From Halichondria panicea (Eukaryota; Porifera; Demospongiae; Suberitida; Halichondriidae): 64,000 nt of DNA. This document shows positions 30,001 to 45,000 of this stretch, piece by piece. The notes under the pieces were generated by a model. The model had not been told where the DNA came from and searched no databases. It worked only from the letters and a program-made list of their open reading frames with translations. Numbering within the stretch: the first letter of the stretch is position 1; every line of letters starts with the position of its first letter. The translations under genes and the position numbers were made by a program. Location: positions 7,426,315-7,490,314 of the forward strand of contig NC_087382.1 in NCBI RefSeq assembly GCF_963675165.1, in the 5' to 3' direction.

Positions 30001-33000
30001 TAAGTGTTGACAGCATTGGATGCAAGAGAAGTGTTTGCCTTGATTGTGTTAAGATTATCTTCTCCCACAAATACATTGAGAATAGTTGAGAATCCAGAAT
30101 CACCCACACTTCCGTCCAAATTCATCATTGCAGCTGTACTGTTGGGACTGCTAAGAAGTACAATGTTTGAAAACTGTACCAAATCACGGTCAACAACTTC
30201 ATCAAAAGTGAGAGACAGATTCCCTGTGTTTAGATCAAAGTCAAAGCTGACGAGTTCAGGAGAACTGACATCCGGGAAGAATGAAGAGGCAGGTCGGGAA
30301 TTTTGCTCACTTATTGCTTCTGCAGGAAATCCTTGAGCATCAGTCAAAGCTAGAGTTGTCAATGAGAGGAAGACATTTGTTGGTGATGTTGCTATATTCA
30401 CGTCTGCTTGAAGAGTATAGAGATCAAGTGGAGATAGTGTGATACTCAAGAATCTACTCTCAAAGTTTTGAGTAGTTCCTGCAGTCAAAGTGTGTGATGA
30501 GGCGATGGGTAGAGATCCGTTAGAATGGCTATGAAGTGTAAACTGATCAAACTGCACACTGTTGGTAAGCACAACTTCAGAGAATGTGATAGACAATAGG
30601 CCAATGTTCATATCCAGTAAGAAGCTTTCAAGGCGAGGTGTGTTGATGTCTGGTAGAACTGCATCAGCTTGAATACCGTTAGTCAGGTGTTGTGGTATAG
30701 CCGGATTTCCACTAACATCTCGTACAGCAAAATCACTGATAATGAGGTAGGTATCATTCACACTATTACCGAGAGTGGTGACGGCAAATATTCCATTTCG
30801 ATCGTCTTCATTTACTGAGATACTGATACTCGGTCCGTTGGGAGAAATTGATTCACCAGTTTTTAGAGTGTACTGCTCGTCTCTGAAGAAAGTAGCATCT
30901 TTCTTTGACTGTAAAGTAAAACCTGCAGCAAATACAGAGGAGGAAAGCACTGGCTCTGAGAAACTAACTCGAAGCTCCCCAGTATTCAGGTCAAGTTCAA
31001 ATGCTCTCAATGTAGGTCCAGTAGTGTCTGGTATAACGTTGAATGCTCGAATGGGTGATGTTGTGGAGATCTCAGGAAGATAGTTTCCAGCCAAATCTGA
31101 AATAGTCAGTGCTCCAATTGCAATAAATGTGTTGGCTGGTGTTGTTCCGAAGTCTGGATTATTTTTCAGTTCATTGATATCATTTTCAAGAAATGAGATA
31201 AGAACAGTTTTTCCATCAGCAGATCTTTCAATCAAATCACTGCCGTTGAGTTGAAGTGAGGCAGTGGAACCACTAAGGATGGTTATGAGTGTTGTATTAA
31301 GAGACAAATGATCTACAGTGTCAGAAAACTCAATAATCAGTTGCGAAGAGTCAAGATCCAGGACAAAGTTATCCAAAAACGGTGGGAAAGAATCTCTGAC
31401 AAATGTTGCTACTTGCAGTGCCCTTCCATTTGTGATTGCAAGTATATCGTTTCCAAATGCATCATCAATAGCAAATGCTTGAATAGTTATCCAAGTACTG
31501 TCATTGCTTACTGCAAGTCCAGGCACAGACTTTACTCGAAGTAAATCCAGAGGGTGGATGCTAACAGTGATGACGTAGCCATCTGTTGAATTGGTCAGGG
31601 AGAGTTGTGAGAGAGTAACTCTCTCAGCATTATCAGCATACCGTCCACTTTGAACTGAAATTGCAGATGCATCAAAAGGGCTAGCCAGCACTATATCGTT
31701 GAAAGTAAGATCAAGTTGGCCAGTTTGCATATTGATAGCAAAAGATACAAGAGAAGAGCGAAGAGTATCAGATGTGTGCATTGTGACTGGCACTCCCGTA
31801 ATCTCTTCGATTCCAACACTAGCAACGTCTGTGAATGCACTTGCTGCCACACTCAAGAATGTATTGGTCGGCAGAGTACCAAAATCAGTCACAAGTTTGA
31901 TAACACTGATATCTTCTGGGAGCAATCTCACAGTGATGTTTGTGGATGCTAGTGATGTTGTCAGCACAGTACCTCCAGAAAGTGCATGAGAGAAAAGAGG
32001 ATTACCTGAACTGTTTTGAAGAGTCAGGGCAGTTAAATTTACAAGAGTTGGAACCACAGGCTCATCAAACTCAAAGAATAGCTGATCAGTTACCAGGTCG
32101 AGTTCAAATGAGATTAGTACTGGAGGTGTAACATCCAGAGTGTATAAGCTCACTGGGCGTGGATTAGTAGTATTAATGACTTCAATCGGATTGCTATTGA
32201 ATGATACATCGCTAGCAGTGATAGAGTCAATTGAGATGAAAGTGTCGGCTGAAGATTTGACAAATTGTGTTGTTTTCAGTGCATTGACATCCTCCACTGA
32301 CAATTGCCACAAGACAGTAGAAACTCCATTTGGGCTTACTGTGGAACCACCTGAAAGTATGTACTGGTCAAAAATTGAAGCATTTGGCATTGATAGTAAT
32401 GTTATGCCTCTGGGGTTGATATCAGTTACAGAAACTGGTTCAGAAAATCGAAGGGTTAACAGTCCACTGTTCATATCTAGATCGAAGGAATTGAGTGTAG
32501 GTTGAACTACATCATCAATGAATGTGGTGACTACATATCCTGGGTATTCTTGAAGAATGGGGTCATTGAAATTTTCGAAAGTGTCTTGAATGGTTGAGCC
32601 ACTGAATGCTATGTAACAATTTCCACGGATGTTGCAAAGAGATTCTTGTTGTTTCACTGCAAAAATATCGGCCTCATTCAATTCAAATACAAGAACAGTA
32701 CTATCACTAGAGACAATTGTAACAGTAGTGAGTGGATAGCTGACTGTTCCAATTGATGAATCATCAAAGAATGACTGCAATACAATTTCACTTGAGTTCA
32801 ATGTAGCAACAGATATAGTCTCCGAGAACAGCAAGGATATTCTTCTTGTAATAAGGTTGAATTCTTCAAAATCAACCAGTGTAGGTCTTGTGAAGTCTGG
32901 GGTATACTCTACAACAAGCTGAGGTGTAAGTACTGCTACAACTGGAATACCAACCATGTCAGACACAAGGGTTGCTGGGAACGACATGTAGCAGGAGGAT

Positions 33001-36000
33001 AAAGAGAAACAGATCCTCAAACGCTTTATCTCATTCAAATCTAAGTTTGAAATTTGAATTTGAACTATTGCTTGTGGTCCATGATTGATAAAGCTGGTAT
33101 TTAGATTGTAGGTGACTCCATCTATGCTTTCACTGTGAAGTCTCACATCTGATATAGCCAACGAGCTCACATTGACTGTTTCGCTGAATGTTAAAATGAG
33201 AGAACCAGTGTTCATGTTAAGACTAAAGTCATCCAAATCCGGTTGATTCATATCCTCTACAAAACCAGTTCCTTGGACAAATAATTGCAGGGAATTCGGA
33301 ACGCCACTCATATCCAATAGAGCATCATCAAACACGTTTAGAAATGTGTTATTCCGTGTAGTTGCCAAGCCATCAATAGATTTTATCTCGTTGTGATCTT
33401 CTAGTGAAAGTGTGAGCACTACAACATGATTGTATACAGTATTTGTACTTCCACCTCTCAAAGTGTGACCAATTAATCCGTCTGCATCAGAAAATTGGAA
33501 TCTCCTGGGATCCAGAGTGGTCGCATTGACGGTTTCATCAAATATAAGGGTAAGTATGCCAGTCATCATATTAAGCTCGTAGTCCAATAGAACAGGAGGT
33601 GTTACGTCCGAGACATAGTTTGAGGCAGGTTGGGCATTACCTACTGTAACCTCGACAACATTATTGTTTGCAATATCTTTTGCCTCTGGGCTCAAGGAAA
33701 GGTAAGTTGAATTTTGATCAGCAGCTAGGGTGGGTAGTTGCTTGATTTGATTCAATTCTCCATTGCTAATCTGAATCAACATAACCATTGCATTTTGAGT
33801 AGTTAACAGGATGCTATCACTTGTGAGAGAAACAAACAGACTGGAGTTAGCAGAGCTTTGAATTGTAACACCAGAAGTTTGCAGAGTGTTAAACAAAACG
33901 ATTTCTGAGAAAGCTATGTTCAGTGTTCCAATGTTCATGTCTAAGCTGAAACTCATAATCTCAGGTGGAATAAGGTCAGCATCATATACAAATACTCCAA
34001 TCGGTGCTTGAACAGCAAGCACTAAGCCAGAAATATCTCTCACGGGAATAGTGACACCTGGAGCACTGAGTGAAATGAATGAAGTGTCTCTAAATTGAGC
34101 AAGTGGAGCTCTGCTCCTGATGTTGTTCAGATCAGAGTTTGTAATAGAGATAGTGACATTTGGAGAATCGTCAGCACTTTTGACACCTCCAGTTAGAGTG
34201 TAGTCACTGGTGACATTGGTTTCGTTATTTAGATGCAGAACAAGAGAGCTTACAACCAAAGAATTGACATCAACTGACTCTGAAAATCGTAAGATTATTT
34301 CCAAGGGCTCAGTACCATTAACCATAACCAGGTCGACAGAAGTTAGAGTGGGTGGAGTGTTGTCAACGATGAAATTGAGCTGATCTAGTGGTAGAAAGTT
34401 AACACCAATCATCTCATTACCAGCCATGTCAAGGACAGTGCCATTTGCAACATCAAGGAAAGTTGTGGCAGCAGAAAATGCGAGTTGGCGCATACTCTTA
34501 ATGCTGTTTACATCATCAAAGGTGAAATGAATGTTCAAAGTGTGGTCATCCCTGAAAGGAATTAGGACTCCACCAGTCAGTGTATACTCAACACCAGCAC
34601 TGGAATCTGAAGAAACAAGAGATATGGTTGAAAAGTTTAGGGTTAGGGAGTCGACCGTTTCCGTGAAAGTTAGGTAGAGTATATCTGAGTCCAAATCAAG
34701 TGTGTAGCTTGTGATCATTGGTGAAACGAAATCGTCAACATAACTCCTCACTCGTTTTGCTGACATTGCATCTATACGATCAACAGAATTGCCTGCAGCA
34801 TCTTCAAGTGCAGTGTAGTTAAAACTTATCCAGGTTGTTCGACGTGATATAGCTAGAGCCCTGCTCCTCTTAATCTCAGTAATAGCATCAAAACCAATAT
34901 CAATTTCAATTACAGGTCCAGGTGCAGATAGTACAACACTCCCAGAAAGTGAAATCCTTACAGTGGTATTTGGAACAGCTTGCAAGTACAGCTCATCTAC
35001 AAGAAGAGTATTGGTGTTGACAGTCTCATCAAAGGTGAGAGATAGTCGATCAGCATTCAAATCCAAAGTGAAGTCTGACAATGAAGGATTGCGTGTGTCT
35101 GGAATGTACTGAGAGGCAGGGACAAATATAGATGAATCAAGTAGGGCATTGGATGAGGTGTCTCTCACAAGATTAGCACGTGGGCGAATGGCTGTGTTTC
35201 CACCAGTAGTGGCTAAATTGAAGTTAGCTTTGATACTGTTCAAATCATTGTCTGTGAGCAGAACTTGGATAATTGGAGGGGAAATCACAGTGACACTTCC
35301 GTTTGTCAAACTGTATTGGGCTCCCAAATCACCAACCAGCAAGATTTTAGTCAAATCAAGAGTAGATTCATCAACAACTTCATCAAAAGTCAGCATTAAA
35401 ATGCCAGTATTCAAATCAAAGTTAAAATCTTGTAGTGTAGGTGAGAGGAAGTCACCAGTATGTACAGACACACTTAGTGGTCTGTCAACAGTAATAGCTT
35501 CAAGTGGGCGACCTGATCCATCAGTCACAGTGTTTTCAGTGGCAGCAAGGAAAAGGTTTCCTGGGCCTGTTGCAAACATTTGGTTGTCCTTGATAACATT
35601 CAGGTCATTATCGTCTAGTTGCACAATAATCTCTTGCAGTGCTCTTGAAGGAAGCAAGGTTCCACTTGTCAATGTGTACTGGGTGGCATTTTCAGTGTCA
35701 TTGCTGCTCAACAATGTAATCTGTGTTATGTCAAATGCACTCATTATTACATACTCCGAGAATTCTAGTGTCAAAGTTGCAGCAGTTATATTTAGCTGGA
35801 AAGACCGCAGGAATGGCTGTGTTGTATCATCGGTGAAGTTTGTTGCTTGCAATCTCGATACAGGGTTCATTGGTACGCCAGATAAATCAGCAATGAAATC
35901 TCTTGATATTATCACAAAAGTTGTGTTTCGGGACTGAGCAAGATTGTCACGTGACATCAGAATACTTAAATCGGAGCCATCCAACATAAGGTCTATGATG

Positions 36001-39000
36001 TGGCTGTTACCAGCTATGGGAAAACCACCATTTAGAGAATACAAATCAAGGGGGTCTGAGGTGTCTACACTGCTACTAGTAATGGTAAGCTCAGCAGCAT
36101 TGATAGATGATATGTCCACTCTTTCATCGAAACTCAAACTCAGAATCCCACTGTTAATATCCAAAGCAAACGCTTCTAATGTGGGTGCAGTAATGTCAGT
36201 AGGAAAATTAACAACTTGAAGCAGTACTGAACTATCAACAGGGTTTCCAGCAACATCGAAAAATGCTCCTTCATTTAGTTGAATATAAGTAGAATCAGGA
36301 CTTTTGAAAACTACAGCATTGTAGCGGATTTTTCTGATGTCCGTGTCTGATAAGTATATCATAAGCACCGTGTTTCGAGTCGTTCCGGTAACGTTTCTAA
36401 AGTTTGTCAGATTCAGTGATTCCCCTCCAGTTCCAGCTGAGTGGAATGTTATCAGACTAGGATTGATATTCGTGGTACTCATAGGCTCAGAGAAGGAGAG
36501 AGTAAAAGCATCCTCATTTATATCAAATTCAACAAAAGACACAATCTCCGGTGAAATCATGTCAGTTAGCAATGTTCTCACTTGAAGTGCATTCACTCCA
36601 CTAGTATGAGGGAGGACTGATTGACCTCCAAGATCTTCAATCAGAGCTGAAGTGTGTGTTAGCCAGGTGTCCTGTCTGGTTCTTGCAATTCCTGAGTCTT
36701 GAATTGACTGGATTGCATTGGATTGAGACAAGTCCACTACAATTACTCTTCCACTATCTGACACTTCGTTGCCTGACGTTATGGGAACCTGAACTCCAGA
36801 TGAATCAGCTGCAGACTGAAGAATGATGTCAGTAACCGATAATTCTCCATCATCTACAGGCTCATCGAATTCCAATGTCAGTAGACGAGTATTGAGATCA
36901 AAGTCAAATGCAATCAGGTTAGGTGGTGTAACATCCGCTACAAAAACCTCGGGTAAAGAGTTGTCTTGAATAGAGTCACTAAAGCCAAGTTCTGCGACCG
37001 GATTTCCACTCACATCTTGTATGAACATCGTACTAAATCTAGGATAACAACTTACTCGATTAACGCAAAGTAAACTTTGAAGTTTGAGTGCATCCAAGTC
37101 GTCTTCACTGACAATTATGTGTACAGATTGACCATTCACACTATCAGTTGTGCTGTTCACAAATGTGACTGTCTGTAGCTGCAAAGATGATTCGAATTCG
37201 CTGTGTAGCATAAAGTATGTGATATTCAGAGTTGAAATGGAAATTGATTCGTCAAATTGAAGATAAATATCACCAGAATCCAAATCAATCAATGGTGTAC
37301 GAAGTAGCTGTGGAGCAGTCATATCAACAATGAAGTTCACAAGAGATGCAGGATTGTTCGCTGCTCTGGCAACACTCAAAAATCCGTACACGTCTTCAAC
37401 AACAGCAGCAGTAATGGTCAGATAACAGTCACTACGTTGTGTGCAGAGAGGCTGCAGCTTGATAGACTCTAAGTTTTGCATTGAAATAACAACAGTCACA
37501 ATATCGATATCATTTCCCTCAAAAGAACTATCATTAAAAATTGAGAAGACAGTAGGTGCACTGATGGAATTTTGCAATTGTATACTATCCACTGAGAAAG
37601 CTGCTGTTCTCACAAACTCCGAAAATTTTAGAGATAAAATTCCAGTATTGAGATCAAGATCAAATGATTGCAGGCTAGGGGGTGAAGTGTCTAACACAAG
37701 ACCATCAGCAGGAACAGCTGCATTAGCTTCAATTGAAACAAGATTTGCACCAGAGGTGTCAGCAATAACAGTTTCAGGAAGCACTATGTATGTATCAAGC
37801 AAGTTGTTCGCAATTGTTGACTCAAGTTTGATCTCATTCAAGTCCTGATCCAGCAATTGTAGGTTGACTGTCGCTGTTCCAATTAATGTAGGTGTTCCTC
37901 CGGTGAGTTGATACACAAATGTTGAGGAAGCTCTAACCTCTTGACTCTGCAATGTGACATTGGTAGCTACGAAAGTTGACAAATCAATTTGTTCAGAAAA
38001 ATCTAGTCTCAGAATACCGTTGTTAAGATTGAGTGAGAACTGAAGAAGTGAAGGAGGAAGCGTGTCATCTTGGATCTCTGCTACCTGGACACGACTAACT
38101 GGCATTAGTCTGACAGAAGCAAAATCGGAAATGAATGAATTAGGAAGAGATAGAAATGTATCATTGACTGAGGTTGTAGCTGGGGTTGGTATAAGTGTGG
38201 AGTCATCCAAAGGTCCAAGTGCAATGGAGATTTCAGTTTGATCAAAACTGACCGATATGATACTGCTGTTAAACAAAGTGTGAGAGCTTCCTCCTATGGC
38301 CATTTGATGAATAGTAACGTCAGCAACATTGACTGTTGATGCATCAACTGGCTCTGTAAAGGTAAGAATTAATCTTCTCAAACCAAGGTTCAGGGAGAAT
38401 CGGACTAGCTCAGGAGGGCTATTATCAGGATCAACCTGTCCTGCTGCTCTAGCTGGTTCAGCTACGTACGGATTGCCAGCAAGATCGAATAAAGCATCAT
38501 TGTCAATCACCAAGTAGGTATTAGCAACGGTCGTTGCAATCGAAGCTGTAGTTTGTAGGGTCAAGAAGTCCAGTGAGCTCAGTTGAACAGTGACAACAGA
38601 ATTGTTGGTCTGGTTTAATTGTAGGGTAGATGTCGACAGTCTCACACCTACAGCACCTGCACTCGCACTGCTGAGTAGCTCAAATCGGGAGAGATCAATA
38701 GTATTCACATGCACATACTCAGAGAATGTAAGAGTTGCCGAAATGTCTGCCAAATTCAAGATGAAGCTTTGCAATGTAGGTGCTGTGGTATCAGATATTA
38801 GCGTGGTAGCACCAACCGCAAGATTTTGAGGCACAGAAGTAAGAGGGTTTCCTCCGTTACCACTAACATCCAAAATGGCACCTTGATCAAGAGCAATGAA
38901 TGTTGTACCATCTGAAGTGGCTAGACCCTCTATAACTTGGAGTGCAGCTATGTCTGCGAGTCCTAGAGTAATATCCAATACTGTACCATCAGAAGGTTGA

Positions 39001-42000
39001 GGTAGACCATCAGTCAGTGTATATATCAAGTCACTGCCAGATTGAGTGTTCTGTATAGTTATAGCAGGGAAAATAACTGAGCTTGCTCTCACAACTTCAT
39101 TGAAGGTCAATGACAGAGTGTTTGAATCGAGGTCAAGGCTAAATGTTTGGAATTCTGGTGAAGTCATGTCATTGATATATTCGGTAGCACGTACACCATT
39201 ACTTGTATCAACTCTTTCAATGGAGTTTGAGTTGTAATCGACAGCAGCTGTAGATTCAAAAGACAAATGAGTGGTGCTTCTGCTATTAGCCAACTGAGGG
39301 ATCATATTGATTGCATTCAAGTCATCAGTAGAAAGTGAAATTTCAAGAGTATCCATATCAACAAGCTGACCAGTGGAACTCATCAATTGATAACGAAGGT
39401 GAGACACTGATGTTGAGTTAATGAAAGGCTGAAGTACAAATGATAGAACATCAAACATTTCGATTCCTTCCGTGAAGTTTATTGTGATAATTCCGCTGTC
39501 CATGTTGTTACTAAAGCTCTCAATCTCGGGAGGAGACGTATCAGCAACAAATTCATCAGCCTGAACTGTCATAGTGTTGGCAAATGCATTGCTTGCTAAG
39601 TCAAAAATGAAATTTGCTTGTAGATTCACAAACGTTGTTGCTATGTCAAATGCAATACCAGGAGATGCTTTCAAAAAGTTAGAATCCTCACGATTAAGCC
39701 CTATGAACAGCGTTGTAGCATCCGAGCTAGTAGATCTACTTTCAAAACCAGTCAATTGATAAGACTCAGTTCCCACCATATCGGAAAAGATTGTTACAAG
39801 AGTGATATCCAGTGAGGTGGCATTGATAGCTTCATTGAAGACGAGGGTCAGCAATGAGGTGTTGAGACTGAGTTCAATTGTTTGGAACTCAGGTGCTGCT
39901 CTGTCAGCCACATACACAGCAGCCTGCTGTGCTTTGCCGTTGGTTATAGCTAGAACATCTACACCAGATATGTCATCGATTGCAAATGCTTGCATTGCAA
40001 GGTAGGTTGAGTTGATACTCTTTGCTAGGCCAGAAATTAGCTTAATGCTCAAAAGATCAAGTGGTGATACTACTACGGTGATGGTATAACCGTTCTCACT
40101 TGGTGTCATCGTAGAAGGTTGAAGAGCATGAAGAACACCAGCATATATTCCGTCCTGGATGGTAATAGCGGTTGGATCAAAAGTATTGACATTCACAACA
40201 TCATTGAATGACATGATTATCACACCCGTTTCAATGTTGAAAATGAACGAGAGGAGCTCAGGTCTAGTTGTGTCGGGAAATACAGCAGAAGCCATCAATC
40301 GGCTGCCATTTTGAATCCTGTTTTGAGCTCTGTCCGATACGCTACCTTCACTGATCTCTAAAAATGTATTTTCAGAAAGAGATCCAATAGAAGAATTCAA
40401 TTTAAGTGCTCCAATATCCAAACGGTTAAGAGATATCGCAACAATTGTTGAAAACTGTCTGTCAGGATCTAGAACTTCACCGTCTGTCAAAGATATTGAG
40501 AAATCGTCAAAATTTGAGCTGGAATTGGTCGAGAAGAACTGAATTCCAGTGAATACAATAGAAAGCTTATCAACTGGCTCATCAAATGTGAGTGCCAATA
40601 AATCCGTGTTGATATCGAGGGAGAAATCTAGGAGTACTGCACTAGTATTGTCACTTATGTAAGAGATTACAGGTAATGCTAGTTCAGGTGTACGCCTCAC
40701 AACTGGATTTGGTCGACTGCCAAGGTCAAATATTGCAGACGGCTCAATAGATACAAAAGTAGTAGCCGAGTTTGATGCTAATGTCTGAAATTCTTTTATA
40801 GCGACCAGGTCTTCAACTGACAATGTTAGAATGATGGTACTAGATTCATCCCGAGAGTCTACTTCCACTGAGGAAAGACTGTACCATTCTACTGATGAAA
40901 GACTCCCTTGTTCGGACTGGAGAGTTATATATTGAGCATTCACAGATATTTGGTCAACAGGCTCACTAAAGTACAGAGTGAGGTCTCCAGAATCTAAATC
41001 AAAGTCAAATGACATTAGCATGGGGTTTATGGCATCTTCTTCAAGGAAGTGTACAATGAGCCCTGGTGGACCATCCACTATTGCTACAGATGGATTTCCA
41101 GAAACGTCCAATACAGTGCCTGAGTCTGCTGTCAAATAGCAGTTGCTTCGAACGGTACAGAGGCCAGGACGAATCTTGATGGCTGCTACATCACTCATTG
41201 AAAGTTGAATGGATACAAAATAGCCTGTAAGTGCCGAAGCAACAAGGGAACCACTCAGCTGAATACTTTCTGTGCTTCCTTCGTAAAACGATTGCAATTT
41301 TAGGGTTGAAGTATTTAACGTAGCAATATTTATACTCTCAGAGAATGTTACGTTCAAGATACCATTGCCAATTTCCAGACCAGTGAACTGTATTATACTT
41401 GGAGAAGATGAGTCTAGGATAAAGTTTGCGACCGGAATATCTTGTTCAGGGCCAGAAACAATACCCACTGTGTCTGCAACAGCACCATTTTCTAGGTCAA
41501 TAAAACAATCTCTGCCATCAATACAAAGGCCAAACTCTCCAATTGTGTTGAAGTTCTCATTGGATATAGCAATTTCAACAACGTTTGTGACACCAGTGAT
41601 GGGTATACTTGAAAGTGGGATGACAGAATTTCCAGTGGAATCATGGATATTTACTCTAGATAGGTTTAGTGTGGCTGTGTCCACTGTTTCTGAGAAAGAT
41701 AGACTGATGACTCGACGGTTAAGATCCAAACCAAATGCAATAAGTTCGGGCATAACAGTGTCAAACTGGTATAAAAATACTGACAATGCTAGAGAAGGTG
41801 GTACTCTACCTACCATGTTACCACTAGTATCCAGTATTGCTTCAGGATCAACTGCAAGGAAGGTGTTGTTGTTGTCAGTGGCCAGATTTGCTATGGCCTG
41901 TATCGCATTCCTATCCGACAAATCAAGCTCAAAGCTGAGAACAGTTGACAAATTAGATGATGTTACATCAACTGCTTGTTGAAGTCTGTAAGATAGAGCT

Positions 42001-45000
42001 GGGAACGCTGCCTGTTCGTTCTGAATACGAATGTGCCTGACATCAAGGGTATTGACATCTACTGGCTCATTGAAAACAAGGTCAATTCTCATTGATTGGA
42101 AGTCGATGTTGAACTGAGTGATTGTTGGAGAGCTAGTATCAGGAATAATGCTTTCTGCTATGAACAGAATTTCAGGAAGTCCATCATTCCCTGCAATATC
42201 CTCAACCACACTAACAGGGAATGAGACAAAGGTAGTATTTAGAGCTCTTCCAAGAGTGGAACTGTCTTTGATTGTATTTTGGTCGAATGATGTAAGAGGG
42301 ATAGTAATAATCTCTGAGTCAGTGATGAAAACATTGGTTGCAGTGATCAGATGCACAACTCCACCTGTTAGTCCATCGGACAACTCTACAACCTGTGTCT
42401 GGAATGTTGATGATTGAACATATTCACTAAATGTCAAAATAAGGTGGCCAAGATTTTTATCCAGAGAAAATTGACGAAGCAAAGGTGGTATAACATCTGC
42501 CTCTATGAATTCTGCTTGGAATTCGTCAGCAATAGAAACAGCTGTGGACAGCTGAGAAGCCATGTCACGAACGGTACCTGAGGCAAAGTGGACATATGTA
42601 GTATTTGGATACTGTCCTAGAGGAGGTCTCGCTCTGATTTCTTCCAAGTCCACAGCGCTAAGTGTTATTCTCATTTCATTGGAATTAACCAGCGCAACAG
42701 TGCTGCCTGAAGATAGTGAATACAATGGGCCGCTGTTACCAGGAGTGTGTCTCAGAATGATGTTATTGACACTGAGCGATGAAGCATTCACAGTCTCACT
42801 GAACTCTAAGTAAAGAATAACAGGAGGAACAAGTGATGGCATTTCCAGTCCAAATCTTACTAGTGTTGGTGCAGTTATATCACTAATCACTGAAAATGCT
42901 TGTATAGCTTGGAGGGACTCGACAGAAGATATGTTATTACCAGTGGTATCTGATATAGCACTTTCCACAATAGTCAGATACGTGGAGTCGATGTTAGTGC
43001 CTAAGTTAAGATTTTGTTTCAACTGATTAGTGTCTTGAAGAAGAAACCTAACATTGAGTATAGCTGAGATATCAGGAGTAACACTCATAGCACCGTTGAG
43101 AGTATAGTTTGAAGCAGGCATGTTGGAAGGAGAGGAGAGTAGTGTGATTCCTTCAACAAATAAAGTTTCCGCAACAACCGTTTCAGTGAATGTGATAATA
43201 AGTGTGTCCGAATTCAGATCCAAAGTGAAGTTCAGAATGGCCGGTGCAATTGTATCTCTGAATGAGAGGCGGGCTTGCTGACCTACTGTATTTGGAATTG
43301 GTTCAACTTCGTTACCTTGAGTATCCCTGACAGCAGCTGGAGTGATAGAGATGTATGAGTTGATTTCATTCGTGAAAAACATTGTCTCAGCTTTGATGAA
43401 GTTGATGTCCTCATAATTCAGAGTAAGGGTAACAACTGGATTGTTCTCTGATGAAACTATTCCTCCAGTGAGTGGTCTCTGGACAGCTGCACTACCTATG
43501 TTGGGAGTATTGAGTAGCAGCAAAGCAGTTGGATCAAAGGTAGTCACGTCAACAGACTCTGAAAATGTCAAGGTGATGATTCCAAGTCCCAAGTCAACAG
43601 TGTAGCTTTGCAACCTCGGAGATGTAGTATCATTAATAAACACTGATGCTCGCTGAGCCATGCCATTAGCAAGACCTTGTGTAGGAATATTGTTCTGATC
43701 AAAAACTGCACCAGGGAAGAATCTCAGGTAGGTTGTGTCAATAGAGGTCGCAAGCAAGGTGTTTGCTTGTATATTGTTGAGATCGTCCTCGCTAAAAGTA
43801 ATCCTTACAACATCACTGAGTTCTGAAGAGCTGGTACTGTTGGTGAGCCGATAGTATTGACCAACTATTGATGATGCAGACCTCTGCACTATGAACATAG
43901 ATGCATCAAATAAACCTGTGTTTATTGTTTCACTAAAAGTGAGATCGATAGTACCAGCATTGACGTCAAACAGAAACGATTCAAGGGTAGGTGGGAGGGT
44001 ATCTCCGAAAGCTATGGAGGCCGAACGAGCATTACTTTCAAAAATAGGCTGAAGCATGTTTCCCATCATATCGGAAATTGAAAAGTCTTCAGCTGACAAA
44101 AAGGTGTTACTTTCGTTAGTTCCGAAATCTAAAAACTGTTTGATGTAATTGATGTCCTCTCTTGCCAGCTCAAAATCAAAAATTGTAGCAGGTTCAGTGG
44201 TGGAAGGTGTGCCACCAGTAAATCTGATTTCTTCAAATGGGCGAGTTGTGCCACTCTGTAACACAAATCCACTTGGATTAATCGAACTTGTATTGACAAC
44301 TTCAGTGAACATAAAGCTTATAAAACCGAAACTGGCATTAAAGGTGAAAGATGTTAGCACTGGCGATTCGATATCCATCATAACAGAACTGGCATTCAGA
44401 GCATTTGACTGAATGACAGGCAAAATAAAGCTGCCAGCAACATCAGTGAAAGCATTCGAACCGAGCACAATGTATGTGTTGAGTACAGTAGTTGCAAGGC
44501 CTTCAATAGCCTTAAGAGCATTCAGGTCATCGTCAACCAGCCGAATCATGACGTCAAAATCATTGTTGTCGATTGGCGTAGCACCAGACAGCCTTACAAA
44601 CGATGTTTGCGATGTTCTCTCATGTTCACTCTGTATTTCAATAAACATTGGCTGCACAGACATCACATCAATGACGTCATTGAATGTAAAGGTCAATAAT
44701 CCTGTGTTCATGTCAAGCTCGAAGCTCCTTAGGCTGGGGCTTGTTGTGTCAGGCCTGTAATTGTTAGGATCTACTTGAACAGCATTTGTTGTTGACACTT
44801 CAGAATTTGGGTTCCCAGTGACATCCATGAAGCTTCCAGTTTCGATTGAAATGAAGGAGGTAGCAGAGGATATAGCTAAACCAGGCACTAATTTAATTCC
44901 GCGCACATCTTCAGGTATCAAGTCAAACTGAAAAACCGATCTGACATCATCCACAAACTGAACATTCTCACCTCCAGTGAGAGTGTAAGCTACACTGCTG

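Larger units (their letters stand above)
23161..31730 (-). repeat. Super-repeat block 4 (23 units)
   Basis: Anchors near 31730 (marker unit), 31353, 30989, 30614, 30232, 29868, 29500, 29130 and 28762 (cysteine doublet), 28397, 28017, 27634, 27261, 26885, 26512, 26136, 25766, 25376, 25014, 24645 and 24268 (second doublet), 23899 and 23525. The last unit (23525) has two isolated cysteines (codons 23436-23438 and 23223-23225) outside the doublet position. Length is about 8.57 kb. Confidence 0.85.
31731..40240 (-). repeat. Super-repeat block 3 (23 units)
   Basis: Anchors near 40240 (marker unit), 39867, 39505, 39134, 38756, 38391, 38025, 37650 and 37283 (cysteine doublet), 36897, 36520, 36159, 35790, 35418, 35062, 34697, 34328, 33943, 33574, 33218 and 32850 (second doublet), 32477 and 32098. 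This is the shortest block (about 8.51 kb). The shortening comes from small in-frame length differences inside loops, because no unit is missing. Confidence 0.85.

Noticed and set aside
35149-35937. Long plus-strand open frame (262 codons), with others such as 60571-61269, 41365-41982 and 16357-16896
   Set aside because: They lie antisense to the giant frame in one fixed register and are short, serine/valine-rich and without domain logic. They arise because the repeat's codon usage rarely produces stops in that antisense register.
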